Part shown: piece by piece, positions 27,766 to 38,411 of the stretch
How the letters are laid out: the number at the start of each line of letters is the position of its first letter
Position numbering within the stretch: the stretch's first letter is position 1
Assembly: GCA_028688145.1 (NCBI GenBank)
Contig: JAQTYU010000014.1
Span: forward strand, 1 to 64,000
Direction: 5' to 3'
DNA length: 64,000 nt
Source of the DNA: Thiotrichaceae bacterium
Lineage (GTDB): Bacteria > Pseudomonadota > Gammaproteobacteria > Beggiatoales > Beggiatoaceae
Notes under the pieces: model-generated
The model's database searches: none
The model's input: the letters and a program-made list of their open reading frames with translations, nothing else
What the model was told of the DNA's origin: nothing
Made by a program: the position numbers and the translations under genes

Positions 27766-30357
27766 ATGCCCGCACAACTCTTTGAACTGGAAGTTTTACC
27801 TACCATCCCCGCAGAACTGCAACGTTTGGAAGAACTTGCTCAAAATTTATGGTATAGCTGGGATGCGCCCACACGGGGATTATTCAAGCGTTTAGATAGC
27901 AAATTATGGATACAAGTGGGACATAATCCCAAATTATTTTTACGCAATATTGAACAGCAATGTTTGATCAACGCACTCAGCGATCCCTTTTTCATGGATG
28001 CTTACCGCCAAGTGTTGGCGGCTTATGATCAATATCACCACGCCCACGAACGCCACGGCGCGGCTAAACAATTAGCCGACGATGATTTAATTGCTTATTT
28101 TTGTGCAGAATATGGTTTTCATGAAAGCTTGCCCGTGTATTCAGGCGGCTTGGGCATTTTAGCGGGCGATCATTGCAAAACCGCCAGCGATTTACGGCTG
28201 CCGTTCATCGGGGTGGGACTATATTATCACATGGGCTATTTTTCCCAGTTGATTGATAGCGAAGGCACGCAAATTGTCACCCATATCACCATGAATTCGC
28301 TGCACTCGCCCATCAGCCCCGTGCTCGATGAAAATGGGGAATTATTAGTAGTCTCGGTGAATATCGCTAATAAAGACGTGTTTGTGAAAGCATGGCAGGT
28401 AAAAATCGGGCACATTTGTTTGTATTTACTCGACAGTGCTTTAGCACAAAACTCTCCCGAAGATCGCGAAATCACCAACCAGTTGTACGGCGGTGATCAG
28501 CACATGCGTATCAAACAAGAAATTCTCTTGGGGATTGCAGGGGTTAGAGTGTTGCGGCGTTTAGGGCTAAATCCCACGGTGTGGCACATGAATGAAGGTC
28601 ATGCCGCATTTTTAGTCTTGGAACGTTTGCGCGAAAAAGTTGCCGAAGGACATGCCTTTGCCGAAGCTTTGGAAACTATTGCTGCAAGCACGGTATTCAC
28701 CACGCACACCCCTGTTCCCGCAGGACACGATCATTTCTCGCCCGATGTCTTCTTGCATTATTTAGGCAGTTTTGCCAAAGAACTGAATATTTCCACAGAT
28801 GAATTACTGGGTTTAGGACGCTTGCCACAGGATCATGTTGATTTCAATATGACCACTTTGGCAGTGCACGGCTCGCGGCAAATGAACGGCGTCAGTCGCA
28901 TTCATGGCGACGTGTCTTCGGAAATCTGTGCCAAATATTGGGCGCAAATCTCCCCCAAAGATAACCCTATGAGTTATGTGACCAATGGCGTGCATGTGCC
29001 CACGTTCTTGGCGAAAGAATGGTCTGATTTATTCGATAAGCTGCTGGGTAATGAATGGCGTTACCATCTCACTGACAAGGATTTCTGGCAGCGGATTGAC
29101 TCGATTTTTGAGCCGCTGTTTTGGAGTGTGAAACAGGGGATTAAAACACGGATGTTGCGGGTGTTGCGTAGCAGCTTGATTTCTCAATATAGCAGCAATC
29201 AAGTCAGCGCGGCTCATGCAGAACGTATGTTGCGCTTTATCAATCCCGACAATCCCAATATTTTAACCATTGGCTTTGCACGGCGTTTTGCAACCTATAA
29301 ACGCGCTACCTTATTATTTAAAGATGTGGAATGGTTGCGCAGTATTTTGAATGATGAAGCTCGTCCCGTGGTGTTCATTTTTGCGGGCAAAGCGCATCCT
29401 GCGGATCGCCCCGGACAGGAATTGTTAAAGCAAATTCATGCCTTGAGTATGCAGCCTGAATTCGTCGGCAAGATTTTGCTGGTGCAAGGTTATGATATGG
29501 GCTTAGCGCGACGTTTGGTGGCGGGGGTGGATGTGTGGTTAAACACGCCTGTTTATCCAATGGAAGCCAGCGGCACTTCGGGCATGAAGGCGGCAATTAA
29601 TGCGACGATTAATTTAAGCGTGTTGGATGGCTGGTGGGCAGAAAGTTATGACGGCGAAAATGGTTGGGGAATTCGTCCTTCACCGCATGAAGATATTGAA
29701 CTGCGGGATCGGGAAGATGCACGCACCTTGTACGAACTGCTGCAAGATGATGTTATCCCCTTGTATTACAATTATAACAAGCAAGGCTACTCGCCTGAAT
29801 GGGTGAAAAAAGCCAAGCGTTCCATGTCTACGGTGTTGCCGCAGTTCAACATGGTGCGGATGTTAAATGATTACATCGAGAAAATTTATATTCCTGCCAG
29901 CCAACAAGGCAGAAAACTGCGGGCAAATAATGCGGTAAATGCCCAAACTTTAGCCACTTGGAAAGCTAAAATTCGTGCAGCATGGCATCAAGTCGCGGTG
30001 CGACATGTGACAACGCCGCCCGCACAATTGGTTTTCGGCAACCCGATGACGGTGGAAGTGGTGGTATTTTTAGCAGGTTTAGAGCCTCAAGATTTGAGTG
30101 TGGAATTGCAGCTTTCGCGTAAAGTTTATCATGCAGAAATCGTGGTGACTGAAGAACATGTACCTCAGCAAGAGATTTGTGAACAAGCGTTTTGCGCTAC
30201 CCATAAATTTGTTCCTGAACGGGCCTTAGAGCATGGCGAATACTTGTATAGTTTGACCTTTAATCCTGAATGGTGTGGCGGCTTAAATTATCAGATTCGG
30301 GTATTTCCCTATCACGAGTTATTAACGCATTCGTATGAAATGGGAATGATGTTGTAG
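27766..30357 (+). CDS. glgP: Alpha-glucan (glycogen) phosphorylase, GT35
   Basis: About 863 residues. It releases glucose-1-phosphate from storage glucan using PLP. The N-terminal DUF3417-type domain (LPTIPAELQRLEELAQNLWYSWD) marks the TIGR02094-like branch rather than classic GlgP/MalP. Catalytic-domain landmarks include GGLGILAGDH near residue 130, HMNEGHAAFL near residue 275, HDHFSPD, and the PLP-lysine region EASGTSGMKAAIN near residue 612. I chose the ATG at 27766 because the product then starts like its relatives (MPAQLFELEVLPTIP); the in-frame start at 27715 adds 17 hydrophobic residues. There is no clear ribosome binding site. It is monocistronic, ending in a strong hairpin. Confidence 0.9.
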   Translation: MPAQLFELEVLPTIPAELQRLEELAQNLWYSWDAPTRGLFKRLDSKLWIQVGHNPKLFLRNIEQQCLINALSDPFFMDAYRQVLAAYDQYHHAHERHGAAKQLADDDLIAYFCAEYGFHESLPVYSGGLGILAGDHCKTASDLRLPFIGVGLYYHMGYFSQLIDSEGTQIVTHITMNSLHSPISPVLDENGELLVVSVNIANKDVFVKAWQVKIGHICLYLLDSALAQNSPEDREITNQLYGGDQHMRIKQEILLGIAGVRVLRRLGLNPTVWHMNEGHAAFLVLERLREKVAEGHAFAEALETIAASTVFTTHTPVPAGHDHFSPDVFLHYLGSFAKELNISTDELLGLGRLPQDHVDFNMTTLAVHGSRQMNGVSRIHGDVSSEICAKYWAQISPKDNPMSYVTNGVHVPTFLAKEWSDLFDKLLGNEWRYHLTDKDFWQRIDSIFEPLFWSVKQGIKTRMLRVLRSSLISQYSSNQVSAAHAERMLRFINPDNPNILTIGFARRFATYKRATLLFKDVEWLRSILNDEARPVVFIFAGKAHPADRPGQELLKQIHALSMQPEFVGKILLVQGYDMGLARRLVAGVDVWLNTPVYPMEASGTSGMKAAINATINLSVLDGWWAESYDGENGWGIRPSPHEDIELRDREDARTLYELLQDDVIPLYYNYNKQGYSPEWVKKAKRSMSTVLPQFNMVRMLNDYIEKIYIPASQQGRKLRANNAVNAQTLATWKAKIRAAWHQVAVRHVTTPPAQLVFGNPMTVEVVVFLAGLEPQDLSVELQLSRKVYHAEIVVTEEHVPQQEICEQAFCATHKFVPERALEHGEYLYSLTFNPEWCGGLNYQIRVFPYHELLTHSYEMGMML

Positions 30358-30404
30358 TCATCACAAGTTCAGTTTTATCAGTTCGCGCTTATGCTGATGC
30401 GAAA

Positions 30405-30451
30405 AATGAAGGGGCGTAGTTGGGAATTTAACCTAACTACGCCCCTTCATT
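30405..30451 (+). terminator. Strong hairpin after the phosphorylase gene
   Basis: Long near-perfect stem: AATGAAGGGGCGTAGTT pairs with AACTACGCCCCTTCATT. The remainder of the gap to 30783 is very A-T-rich and holds no gene I can see. Confidence 0.75.
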
Positions 30452-30783
30452 ATTTCAAAGTTCATTTTCAGACTGGGTAGTTTTTAAAAAATCTACGGAG
30501 TGAATCACCCGTTGTAAAAAACGGCTCGTCTTTGAGCAAAGTCTTAATCCCTTTAATATTTATAAATATCATATAAATTAATATGTTTACTAAACTATAG
30601 TTAAATTTAAATTAAATGTTATTTTATTTAATAAAAATATAAGCTTACTTAAAAATAAGCTATAACATTAATATTTTTATAGATACTAATGGTTCAATTA
30701 TTGCATAATTTTTTGTAAGCGACCAATCAAATCTATATAACCATCTATATTAGAAGGATTCACTCAAAAAACTATTTTCATAA

Positions 30784-33700
30784 ATGCGTGAATCCAGTTT
30801 AATAAAACGGATAAAAATCATGTCACGCTCTACATTTAAGATGAAAAGAGTTTTTATCATAATAGGGCTATTTTTTATAGGAATAATAAATAGCCCTGCT
30901 TTTGCAAGTAATACTTATTGTGTTGATGCCGCCGCAGCCAGTGGAGGCACAGGAAGTTGCTGGAGCAGTCCTTTTAAAGACCTCTCTGCTGCCCTCAGTG
31001 CCGCCACTACGGTCGGCGATCAAATCCTAGTCGCAAAAGGTACGTATAAGCCCACAGGTGGAACACGCGCCTGCACTTTTCTGTTAAATACTAATGGTAT
31101 TGGGGTTTATGGCGGTTATCCCACAGGCGGCGGCGTTCGTGATCCCATCAATAATCCCACGATTTTAAGCGGCGATATCGGCACTGCGAGCGATATTTCC
31201 GACAATTGCTATCACGTCATCACCATTGGAACAAATGTCAGACTGAATGGTGTTTTGGACGGTGTCACCATCACCGCAGGCAATGCCAACAGCGCAAATT
31301 ATCCTGACTATTTGGGGGGTGGTGTTATCAGTAAAGATAGCGGCACATTGACTATAAGCAACGTAACGCTGACCAGTAACTATGCGTGGCGCGGCGGAGG
31401 CATGTACAACTCAGGCAGTACACCTACCTTAAACAGCGTGATTTTCAGCAATAACTTTGCGACCGATACCGTCAGTGGGAAAGCGGGGGGGATGTACAAT
31501 TACGCTAATAGCAGTCCGATTTTGAACAATGTTAGCTTTATCGGCAACTCTTCAGCACTGGATGGCGGTGGTATGTATAATTCCACCAATAGTAGCCCAA
31601 CCTTAAATAATGTTATTTTTCAATCGAATATTTCAACAGGCAGCGGTGCAGGAATATTTAACTACAACAATAGCAATATGAGCCTATCAAATTCCACGTT
31701 CAGCGGTAACACTGCGCATAATAATGCAGGTGCAATTTGTAACAGCACTACATCAAATGCCACGATTGTGAATAGCACTTTCAGCGGCAACACCGCGAGC
31801 ACAGGGAGTGGTGGAGCTATTTACAATGATGGGGGTACACAAAGTTTAAATAACAGCACTTTTACTAATAATACTTCTGGCACGGGTACAGCCCTTTACA
31901 ACAAGAACATAGCGGGTCTTACGATTACCAATAGTTTATTTTGGGGAAACTCGACAGGACAAGCGATTGTAAATAGTGGCAGTACGCCTATGATTAGTTA
32001 CAGTCTTGTGCAAAATTCTAACGGCAGTGGCGGTTCATGGGTCAGCAGTCTTGGCGTGGATGCAGGACATAATTTAGACAGCGATCCTTTGCTGAGTACC
32101 TTGGGGGATTATGGTGGCAGCACTCAAACCCATGCGTTATTACCAAACAGTGCTGCGATTGATGCAGGGAATGCTTGTGGCAGTAATGATCAACGTGGTT
32201 TAAGTCGTGTGAGTATTTGTGATATTGGCGCGTTTGAATCGCAAGGATTCACCCTGACTAAAATCAGCGGCGATACTCAAAGCACTGCCATTAATACCAG
32301 TTTTGCAAATCCCTTAGTGGTTAGTCTCAGCAGTGCCGCAAGCGAGCCAATTATTGGCGGCACGGTTACATTTACTGATTTAGGAACGACGGCAAAAACT
32401 ACTTTAAGCAGTGCGCAGCAAGTGAGCTTAAGCAGCAGTAATGCGAGTCTTGCTGCTCCCACTGCCAATGGAACACAAGGCAATTATGTGGTGCAAGCCA
32501 GCGTGCGCGGTGCAGTCAGCCCTGTCAGTTTTAGTTTAACCAATACTGCCGCCCCAACCGCTCCCACAGCCCCCAGCACTTTAGTGGCTACGGCAATTTC
32601 TACAACTCAAATTGATTTAACTTGGGTTGATAACAGCAGCAACGAAACAGGATTTAAAGTAGAAAGTCCTGTAGGAACATTGTTAAATACAACGGCTGCA
32701 AATGCGACAACATATAGCCATACGGGTTTAACTTGCGGTACGACTTATAGTTACAGTTTGAAAGCGACCAATGCAGCGGGTGATTCAGCGGCAATTACTG
32801 CAAGCGCAACCACATCAGCTTGCCCTGTTGTGATTCCTACTGCGCCCAGCACTTTGGTTGCCACGGCAATTTCTACAACTCAAATTAATTTAACCTGGGT
32901 TGACAACAGCAGTAACGAAACAGGATTTAAATTAGAAAATCCTGTGGGAACTTTGTTAAACACGACGGCGGCAAATGCCACTACGTATAGCCATACGGGT
33001 TTAACTTGCGGCACGACTTACAGTTACAGTTTGAAAGCGACGAATTTAGCGGGTGATTCAACGGCAATTACTGCGAGCGCAACCACATCAGCTTGCCCCG
33101 TCACTATTCCTAATGCACCCAACACCTTAGTCGCCACAGCAATTTCTACAACTCAAATTGATTTAACATGGGTTGACAACAGCAGTAACGAAACAGGATT
33201 TAAATTAGAAAGTCCTGTGGGAACTTTGTTAAATACGGCGGCTGCAAATGCTACAACATATAGCCATACGGGTTTAACTTGCGGTACGACTTATAGTTAC
33301 AGTTTGAAAGCGACCAATGCAGCGGGTGATTCAGCGGCAATTACTGCGAGCGCAACCACGACCGCTTGCCCCGTCAGCATTCCTAATGCACCCAGCACGT
33401 TAACGGCAACCACAATTTCTACAACTCAAATTGATTTAACCTGGGTTGACAACAGCAGTAACGAAACAGGTTTTAAATTAGAAAGTCCTGTGGGAACTTT
33501 GTTAAACACAACGGCGGCAAATGCAACAACATATAGCCATACGGGTTTAACTTGCGGCACGACTTACAGTTACAGTTTGAAAGCGACGAATTTAGCGGGT
33601 GATTCAACGGCAATTACTGCGAGCGCAATGACATCAGCTTGCCCTGTCGTGATTCCTAACTATAACTTAGGGGTGGCGACGGCGGGAACAGGTTCTGGGG

Positions 33701-35784
33701 TTGTTTCAGGCACACCCGCAGGTTCATATCCCAGTGGCACAAGTATTAACTTAAGTGCGTTAGCCAGTGTCGGTTCAAGCTTCACAGGCTGGAGTCCAAG
33801 TTCATGCGGCACGACTTTCAATTTAACTGCAAATTTAAATTGCATTGCTTTATTTGAAACCTTGCCTCCTGCGACTTACAACTTGGCTTTGAATAAAGCA
33901 GGCACGGGCTCAGGAATTATCAGTGGCACTACGGCGGGCAATTATTCGGCAAACACCGCAATCAATTTAACCGCTGTGGCAAGCACAGGTTCTACGTTTA
34001 AAGGCTGGTCTCCTAGCACTTGCGCCACTTTCAACTTAATCCAAAATACCACTTGCACGGCAATTTTTGACAGCGATGCCACAGCGACATCCTATAACCT
34101 CAGTATTCAAACTTTGGGGAATGGCAAGGGCATTGTGGGCGGCACACCTGCGGGCAAATATGTTCAAAATACCGCTGTTAATTTATTAGCGGTGGCAGAC
34201 AGCAGTTCCGAATTTGTGGGCTGGACACCGAGCAGTTGCGCCACGGGTTTCCTCTTGAATGCAGACAGCACTTGTGTTGCAAACTTCAGTCTGAAAACTG
34301 TACAAAACTTTAACTTAGTGTTGAATCAGACAGGCGCAGGAACAGGCACAATTTTGGGTACAGCCACAGGTGTTTATCCTCAAAATACGGCTATTAATTT
34401 AGTGGCGGTGGCAGACAGCACTTCTGAATTTGCGGGCTGGAATCCAACTAGCTGCGGGAATAGTTTCAATTTATTGGCAGATACCACCTGCACCGCCAAT
34501 TTTACGCAAAAAGTGGCAGCAAGCTATCATTTGAGCATTGCGCAAGCGGGCAGTGGTTCGGGCACAATCAGCGGCAATGCAGCGGGTGATTATGTCAGCG
34601 GCACGGTGATCAGTTTGTTTGCCACTGCGGACGCTGATTCACTATTAACAGGCTGGTCGCCGATGAATTGCGGAACTGCCTTTGCCTTAAATGCAAATAC
34701 CCAATGCACAGCGGTTTTTGATAAAAAAACCACCACCACAAACAAGCCAATTTATAATTTAACGTTGCTCGCTTCTGGGGTGAGCAATGCTAATTTAAAT
34801 GCAACGCCTGCCGCGCCTTATGAAGCAGGAACACAAGTTAAACTTTCTGCAACTGCGCCCAATGCTCAATTTTTAGGGTGGCAAGGTAACGGCTGTGACA
34901 GCAGCTTGACGATTGACCGTAATTTAATTTGTGTGGCGAATTTCCAAGCTTTGAATGCGGGTCGGGTGCGTTTTGTGGATGACACAGGTAATATCTTGGC
35001 GCAGTTGAGCGAGAAAAAATCGGCAAGCTCGATTAAAGTTAATGTAGCGCGGGTTGAGGGCAAAACGGGTGTGGTCAGCATTCATTATCAAACCCAAGCA
35101 GGCACTGCTTTGGCGGGTGTGGATTATCAAACCCTGAGTGGCACATTGACCTGGGACGATGCTGATAATTCGGTCAAAACAATTGAAATTCCGCTGGTTT
35201 CAAACAGTACGCATTATGGAGAAAATTATTTCTATCTTCTGGTGAGTACGGACAATGAACAACTCAAATTAGACAGTCCTTTCATCAAGCTGATTTTGCA
35301 AGATGTTATCAATCAGTTTGCCTGTAATAATGCCTTACAAATTGATAATACAGGAAATTTACAAGGGAATGCCAGTTGCTTCACGCATCGCGTTAATAAT
35401 ATTGAAACTGGAAAAGCGAATGTTGCGTTATTATCCAGTAATCCTGTGCATATCCAAAGCATCATTGATATGAATCCTCAGTATTTGGGGCAATATGGTG
35501 AAATATTGATGGTGGCGGTGTATTTCCCGAACTCAGTCGCTGACCCCATTGCGTTGCAACGCCGAGGAAATACGTGGCTATATTGGGATGGTTCATTAGA
35601 AGAATTATCTGCAATTACACGTTATGCCAGTTTGCCCAAACAAATTACCGTGGACGTTTATGACGGGGTATTGAGCAATGCACTGGGACGTTTTGAAGTC
35701 TATGTCGGCTATCGCTTGGCAGATGGCAGCATTGTTTTCAATGGCTTGAATTTGTTGAAAATCAAGGTATCTGCACAGCCTTAG
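30784..35784 (+). CDS. Large secreted modular protein: beta-helix, FN3, InlB-type repeats, Calx-beta
   Basis: 1666 residues. The signal peptide lies in the first about 46 residues (FIIIGLFFIGIINSPAFA). Residues about 47-495 are a right-handed beta-helix of the pectin-lyase-like, polymorphic outer-membrane type (repeated GGGMYN and NSTFSGN). Four near-identical 91-residue fibronectin III domains span about 597-957. Six InlB B-type repeats of about 70 residues (about 960-1395) each contain a GW and two cysteines (GWSPSSCGTTF). A Calx-beta domain (about 1398-1515) and a roughly 150-residue C-terminal domain follow. It is probably an adhesin or extracellular-matrix protein. The start is uncertain (ATGs at 30784, 30820 and 30841); no good ribosome binding site is visible. 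Confidence 0.85.
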   Translation: MRESSLIKRIKIMSRSTFKMKRVFIIIGLFFIGIINSPAFASNTYCVDAAAASGGTGSCWSSPFKDLSAALSAATTVGDQILVAKGTYKPTGGTRACTFLLNTNGIGVYGGYPTGGGVRDPINNPTILSGDIGTASDISDNCYHVITIGTNVRLNGVLDGVTITAGNANSANYPDYLGGGVISKDSGTLTISNVTLTSNYAWRGGGMYNSGSTPTLNSVIFSNNFATDTVSGKAGGMYNYANSSPILNNVSFIGNSSALDGGGMYNSTNSSPTLNNVIFQSNISTGSGAGIFNYNNSNMSLSNSTFSGNTAHNNAGAICNSTTSNATIVNSTFSGNTASTGSGGAIYNDGGTQSLNNSTFTNNTSGTGTALYNKNIAGLTITNSLFWGNSTGQAIVNSGSTPMISYSLVQNSNGSGGSWVSSLGVDAGHNLDSDPLLSTLGDYGGSTQTHALLPNSAAIDAGNACGSNDQRGLSRVSICDIGAFESQGFTLTKISGDTQSTAINTSFANPLVVSLSSAASEPIIGGTVTFTDLGTTAKTTLSSAQQVSLSSSNASLAAPTANGTQGNYVVQASVRGAVSPVSFSLTNTAAPTAPTAPSTLVATAISTTQIDLTWVDNSSNETGFKVESPVGTLLNTTAANATTYSHTGLTCGTTYSYSLKATNAAGDSAAITASATTSACPVVIPTAPSTLVATAISTTQINLTWVDNSSNETGFKLENPVGTLLNTTAANATTYSHTGLTCGTTYSYSLKATNLAGDSTAITASATTSACPVTIPNAPNTLVATAISTTQIDLTWVDNSSNETGFKLESPVGTLLNTAAANATTYSHTGLTCGTTYSYSLKATNAAGDSAAITASATTTACPVSIPNAPSTLTATTISTTQIDLTWVDNSSNETGFKLESPVGTLLNTTAANATTYSHTGLTCGTTYSYSLKATNLAGDSTAITASAMTSACPVVIPNYNLGVATAGTGSGVVSGTPAGSYPSGTSINLSALASVGSSFTGWSPSSCGTTFNLTANLNCIALFETLPPATYNLALNKAGTGSGIISGTTAGNYSANTAINLTAVASTGSTFKGWSPSTCATFNLIQNTTCTAIFDSDATATSYNLSIQTLGNGKGIVGGTPAGKYVQNTAVNLLAVADSSSEFVGWTPSSCATGFLLNADSTCVANFSLKTVQNFNLVLNQTGAGTGTILGTATGVYPQNTAINLVAVADSTSEFAGWNPTSCGNSFNLLADTTCTANFTQKVAASYHLSIAQAGSGSGTISGNAAGDYVSGTVISLFATADADSLLTGWSPMNCGTAFALNANTQCTAVFDKKTTTTNKPIYNLTLLASGVSNANLNATPAAPYEAGTQVKLSATAPNAQFLGWQGNGCDSSLTIDRNLICVANFQALNAGRVRFVDDTGNILAQLSEKKSASSIKVNVARVEGKTGVVSIHYQTQAGTALAGVDYQTLSGTLTWDDADNSVKTIEIPLVSNSTHYGENYFYLLVSTDNEQLKLDSPFIKLILQDVINQFACNNALQIDNTGNLQGNASCFTHRVNNIETGKANVALLSSNPVHIQSIIDMNPQYLGQYGEILMVAVYFPNSVADPIALQRRGNTWLYWDGSLEELSAITRYASLPKQITVDVYDGVLSNALGRFEVYVGYRLADGSIVFNGLNLLKIKVSAQP
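32572..33663. repeat. Tandem 273-bp repeat encoding four FN3 domains
   Basis: Four copies with starts at 32572, 32845, 33118 and 33391, an exact 273-base spacing. Identity between copies is high at nucleotide level, which suggests recent duplication or gene conversion. Confidence 0.85.
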
Positions 35785-35793
35785 AATGGTGAG

Positions 35794-35823
35794 TTTCCCC
35801 TATTTGTAAAAAAATAGGGGGAA
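35794..35823 (+). terminator. Terminator after the large secreted protein
   Basis: TTTCCCCTATTT pairs with AAATAGGGGGAA around an A-rich loop, starting about 10 bases after the stop codon. Confidence 0.65.
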
Positions 35824-35834
35824 TTTAAAAATCT

Positions 35835-35915
35835 TGACTGCGCCTCCAACCCCCTAAAGGGGACTTTTAAAAACAAAATCTGTTTAGCCCCCTTCATGGG
35901 GTTGGGAGCGCAGTT
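35835..35915. repeat. Palindromic intergenic repeat, family A, copy 4
   Basis: Starts GACTGCGCCTCC and ends GGGAGCGCAGTT with internal CCCCTAAAGGGG. It lies in the gap 35785-36199, where I see no gene. Confidence 0.75.
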
Positions 35916-36199
35916 AAAATCGACTTTAATACCTTTCTCGAGGGCAGGGCTGATTTAAAAATCTCAAAAGTTTGCACAATCTTAAATTTCTCTCAGTCCC
36001 TCTTTTTCAAAGGGGGAGGCTAAACCTGCCTGAATAACTTTAATATAACCTATTAAAAGCTATGTAATCAAAGCTTCAAACGTTTCTAATACCTTTAATC
36101 CTATAATTTATGACATTAAGCGATTAAAAGACTGGTAATATCGAGAAAAACGATTACATTACACGTCATCTTCGTCATAAAATTTTAAGGTATTTCTCC

Positions 36200-38107
36200 A
36201 TGAAACATATTCATCTTAATGTGCTGAGCAGTGCTATCTTGTTAGCCTTAGGCAATAGTGCACTTGCTGTTGATGCTACGGTTACTACATCAACCACTGT
36301 GAATGTAACCGTGACCGCGCCTAAACCTGAAACCACGACCACCACATCAGGTACGACGACACCAACCACCACCACTACACCAACCACGACTGGCACGACG
36401 ACACCCACCACGCCAACGACTACGACCACCAAACCTGTGGTGACGGATTCGACGGCTACGCCAAGCACCACCAAACCTGTGGTGACAGATGTTTTAGGCA
36501 CGCCAACGACCACCAAACCTGCGGTCGATTATTCTAAGTTCGATGCCAAAGCCGTGACAGCTTTATCCTTAGATGACGTTTCCAAGTTGACGGCAAAACA
36601 AATTGCAGCTTTGAAACCTGATGCAGTGGCAGGCTTTACCGCCGCCCAAATTAAGAATATTAACCCTGATGCTATCAAAGGCTTCACGGCTGAACAAATT
36701 GCTAAACTGACCCCAGAAGCAGTGAAAGGCTTCCTCGCAGAACAATTACGCGCACTTGATCCTAATGCAGCCAAAGGCTTTACTCCTGCACAAATCAAGA
36801 ATATTAAGCCTGAAGCATTCCGTGGTTTCAATGCAAAACACATCAACAAACTGAGCAACGATGCAGTCAGCGCGATTACGCCTGAACAATTCAGCCTGTT
36901 GACCCGTAGCGCAATGGCAGGCTTTAGTGCTGCTCAATTCAAAAATATCCGTTTAGAAGTTTTATCCAGCCTGAATGCCAGCAATATCGGTGGTTTGTCA
37001 CGCGAAGTGCTGTTTGCATTTGGTTTAGATATTTTGACCCATCTGGACATCAAAGAACTTAAGAAGTTGACCAGTGTTGATGTCACCGCAATTTTCCTGA
37101 ATATTGACACCAGCAAGATCAAGGCAAAAGACATCAAGGTTTACTTGCCCGAAGGTTACAGTGTGAATGAAGGCACAGGCAAATTGACCTTGCCCGTTGG
37201 TAAAGTGACCTTACCTCCCTTGACGGTCAACATCAATACCACGATCAATGTCAATGTTGAATTACCCTCTTTACCTGATCTGAACACCAGCTTGAATGTG
37301 GGCGGGACTTCTGATCAAAAGACTGACATTTTGACCCAGTTGAACCAAACCTTGGTGCAAATCAACTATCCTCAATTCACCGTGTCACAAACCGACAGCG
37401 GGATTATGAAAGTTGCAGGAACAGGCTCTTCAAAAGGCGTGGATTTAGCCTTTATTCCTGACCAAGACAAGACCGAAACCGTTGCTAGCGATGTTGCCCC
37501 AGGTTTATACACCACTTCTGGTGGACATCTGGTGTTAGTCACCACGGGCGGAATCAAGTTTACGCTGATCGCAGCCCCTCAAGACCCCGTGCGTTTGGCA
37601 AACGTGTTGCCTAAAGGCAAGAAAGTCAAAATGGGTAAGAAAGGCGAAACCCGTTTAGAATTGTCTGATCGTGTTATCAGTGGTTTGTTTGATGCTTTCG
37701 TAGAACCTGCACCCAAAGATGCTAAACCCGGTGTGACGGTTCAAGGTACGCCTGGTGTGGATGAAGTTGCCGTGGTGGTTTATGAAGATGGTACGCAACA
37801 AAAAATGCGTCCTTGTGTACAAGATCAAGACGGTTTAGTCACCGCTAAAAACTTCTTGAGCGATGCTTCTAAGTACCTGAAATACAAGTTCAGTGCTGAC
37901 GGCAACATCCATTTCTTGTATGGCGATGTTTACTTTATCTCCAAGCCTACGTTTGACATTCAAATCAATTACACCGTGCCCCAAGCACGTCCTGTGATTA
38001 ACGTATTAAGTGATGGCAAGCAAGCTGAAGTGATCAACGAAGACGGCGAACGTCAAGTGTTTAACTTGGAAGTTGTCGGTACTTCAAGCAGCTATCAAGA
38101 CGAATAG
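36200..38107 (+). CDS. Secreted protein with Thr-rich stalk and 16-residue repeats, paralogue 1
   Basis: 635 residues, no family I recognise. A signal peptide (about 1-23, ending NSALA) is followed by a Thr/Pro-rich region (about 25-110). Next is an array of about eight 16-residue units of the pattern P-D/E-A-V-K-G-F-T-A-E-Q-I-x-x-L-x (about 115-270), which should form regularly packed helices. The C-terminal 300 residues are beta-rich with repeated YTTSGGHLVLVTTGG- and VVYEDGTQQ-like strands. The gene at 40491 has the same architecture and matching segments. AAGG precedes the ATG, and two terminator hairpins follow. Surface or extracellular location is inferred. Confidence 0.78.
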   Translation: MKHIHLNVLSSAILLALGNSALAVDATVTTSTTVNVTVTAPKPETTTTTSGTTTPTTTTTPTTTGTTTPTTPTTTTTKPVVTDSTATPSTTKPVVTDVLGTPTTTKPAVDYSKFDAKAVTALSLDDVSKLTAKQIAALKPDAVAGFTAAQIKNINPDAIKGFTAEQIAKLTPEAVKGFLAEQLRALDPNAAKGFTPAQIKNIKPEAFRGFNAKHINKLSNDAVSAITPEQFSLLTRSAMAGFSAAQFKNIRLEVLSSLNASNIGGLSREVLFAFGLDILTHLDIKELKKLTSVDVTAIFLNIDTSKIKAKDIKVYLPEGYSVNEGTGKLTLPVGKVTLPPLTVNINTTINVNVELPSLPDLNTSLNVGGTSDQKTDILTQLNQTLVQINYPQFTVSQTDSGIMKVAGTGSSKGVDLAFIPDQDKTETVASDVAPGLYTTSGGHLVLVTTGGIKFTLIAAPQDPVRLANVLPKGKKVKMGKKGETRLELSDRVISGLFDAFVEPAPKDAKPGVTVQGTPGVDEVAVVVYEDGTQQKMRPCVQDQDGLVTAKNFLSDASKYLKYKFSADGNIHFLYGDVYFISKPTFDIQINYTVPQARPVINVLSDGKQAEVINEDGERQVFNLEVVGTSSSYQDE

Positions 38108-38120
38108 TCTACAAGCTAAA

Positions 38121-38151
38121 CTCTTTATCCTAACTCTTTTAGGATAAAGAG
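38121..38151 (+). terminator. First hairpin after the secreted paralogue 1
   Basis: CTCTTTATCCTAA pairs with TTAGGATAAAGAG directly after the stop codon. Confidence 0.65.
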
Positions 38152-38160
38152 CTGTTATTG

Positions 38161-38194
38161 AAAAGCGGTTAGATTTTGATCTAGCCGCTTTTTT
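38161..38194 (+). terminator. Intrinsic terminator of secreted paralogue 1
   Basis: AAGCGGTTAGAT pairs with ATCTAGCCGCTT followed by TTTTTAT, a textbook intrinsic terminator. The remaining bases up to 38411 are the leader of thrC. Confidence 0.85.
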
Positions 38195-38411
38195 ATTGGG
38201 CGTGAATTGTCCGAATTAGCATTTAAAACAAAATCGATTATCAAGGTTTAATCCTTCCGTCTTGTGAGTTCTCATTCAGGCTTTGGTGGATGTCTTTTGA
38301 ATTCTCTCGCTAAAGTTCATACAATAACGCCTAATTCGTCAAATCCTAGCCCTGCTTAGGTTTGGCAAGCATCTTATAACGTAATTTATCACCCCCAACA
38401 GAGGTTATTCC

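Noticed and set aside
32572..33663. Direct repeats as a possible mobile or CRISPR structure
   Set aside because: The 273-base period is explained by four in-frame FN3 domains.
36211..36516. Val-rich minus-strand frame of 101 codons
   Set aside because: Complement of the Thr-rich stalk (ACC read as GGT/GTG); no independent support.
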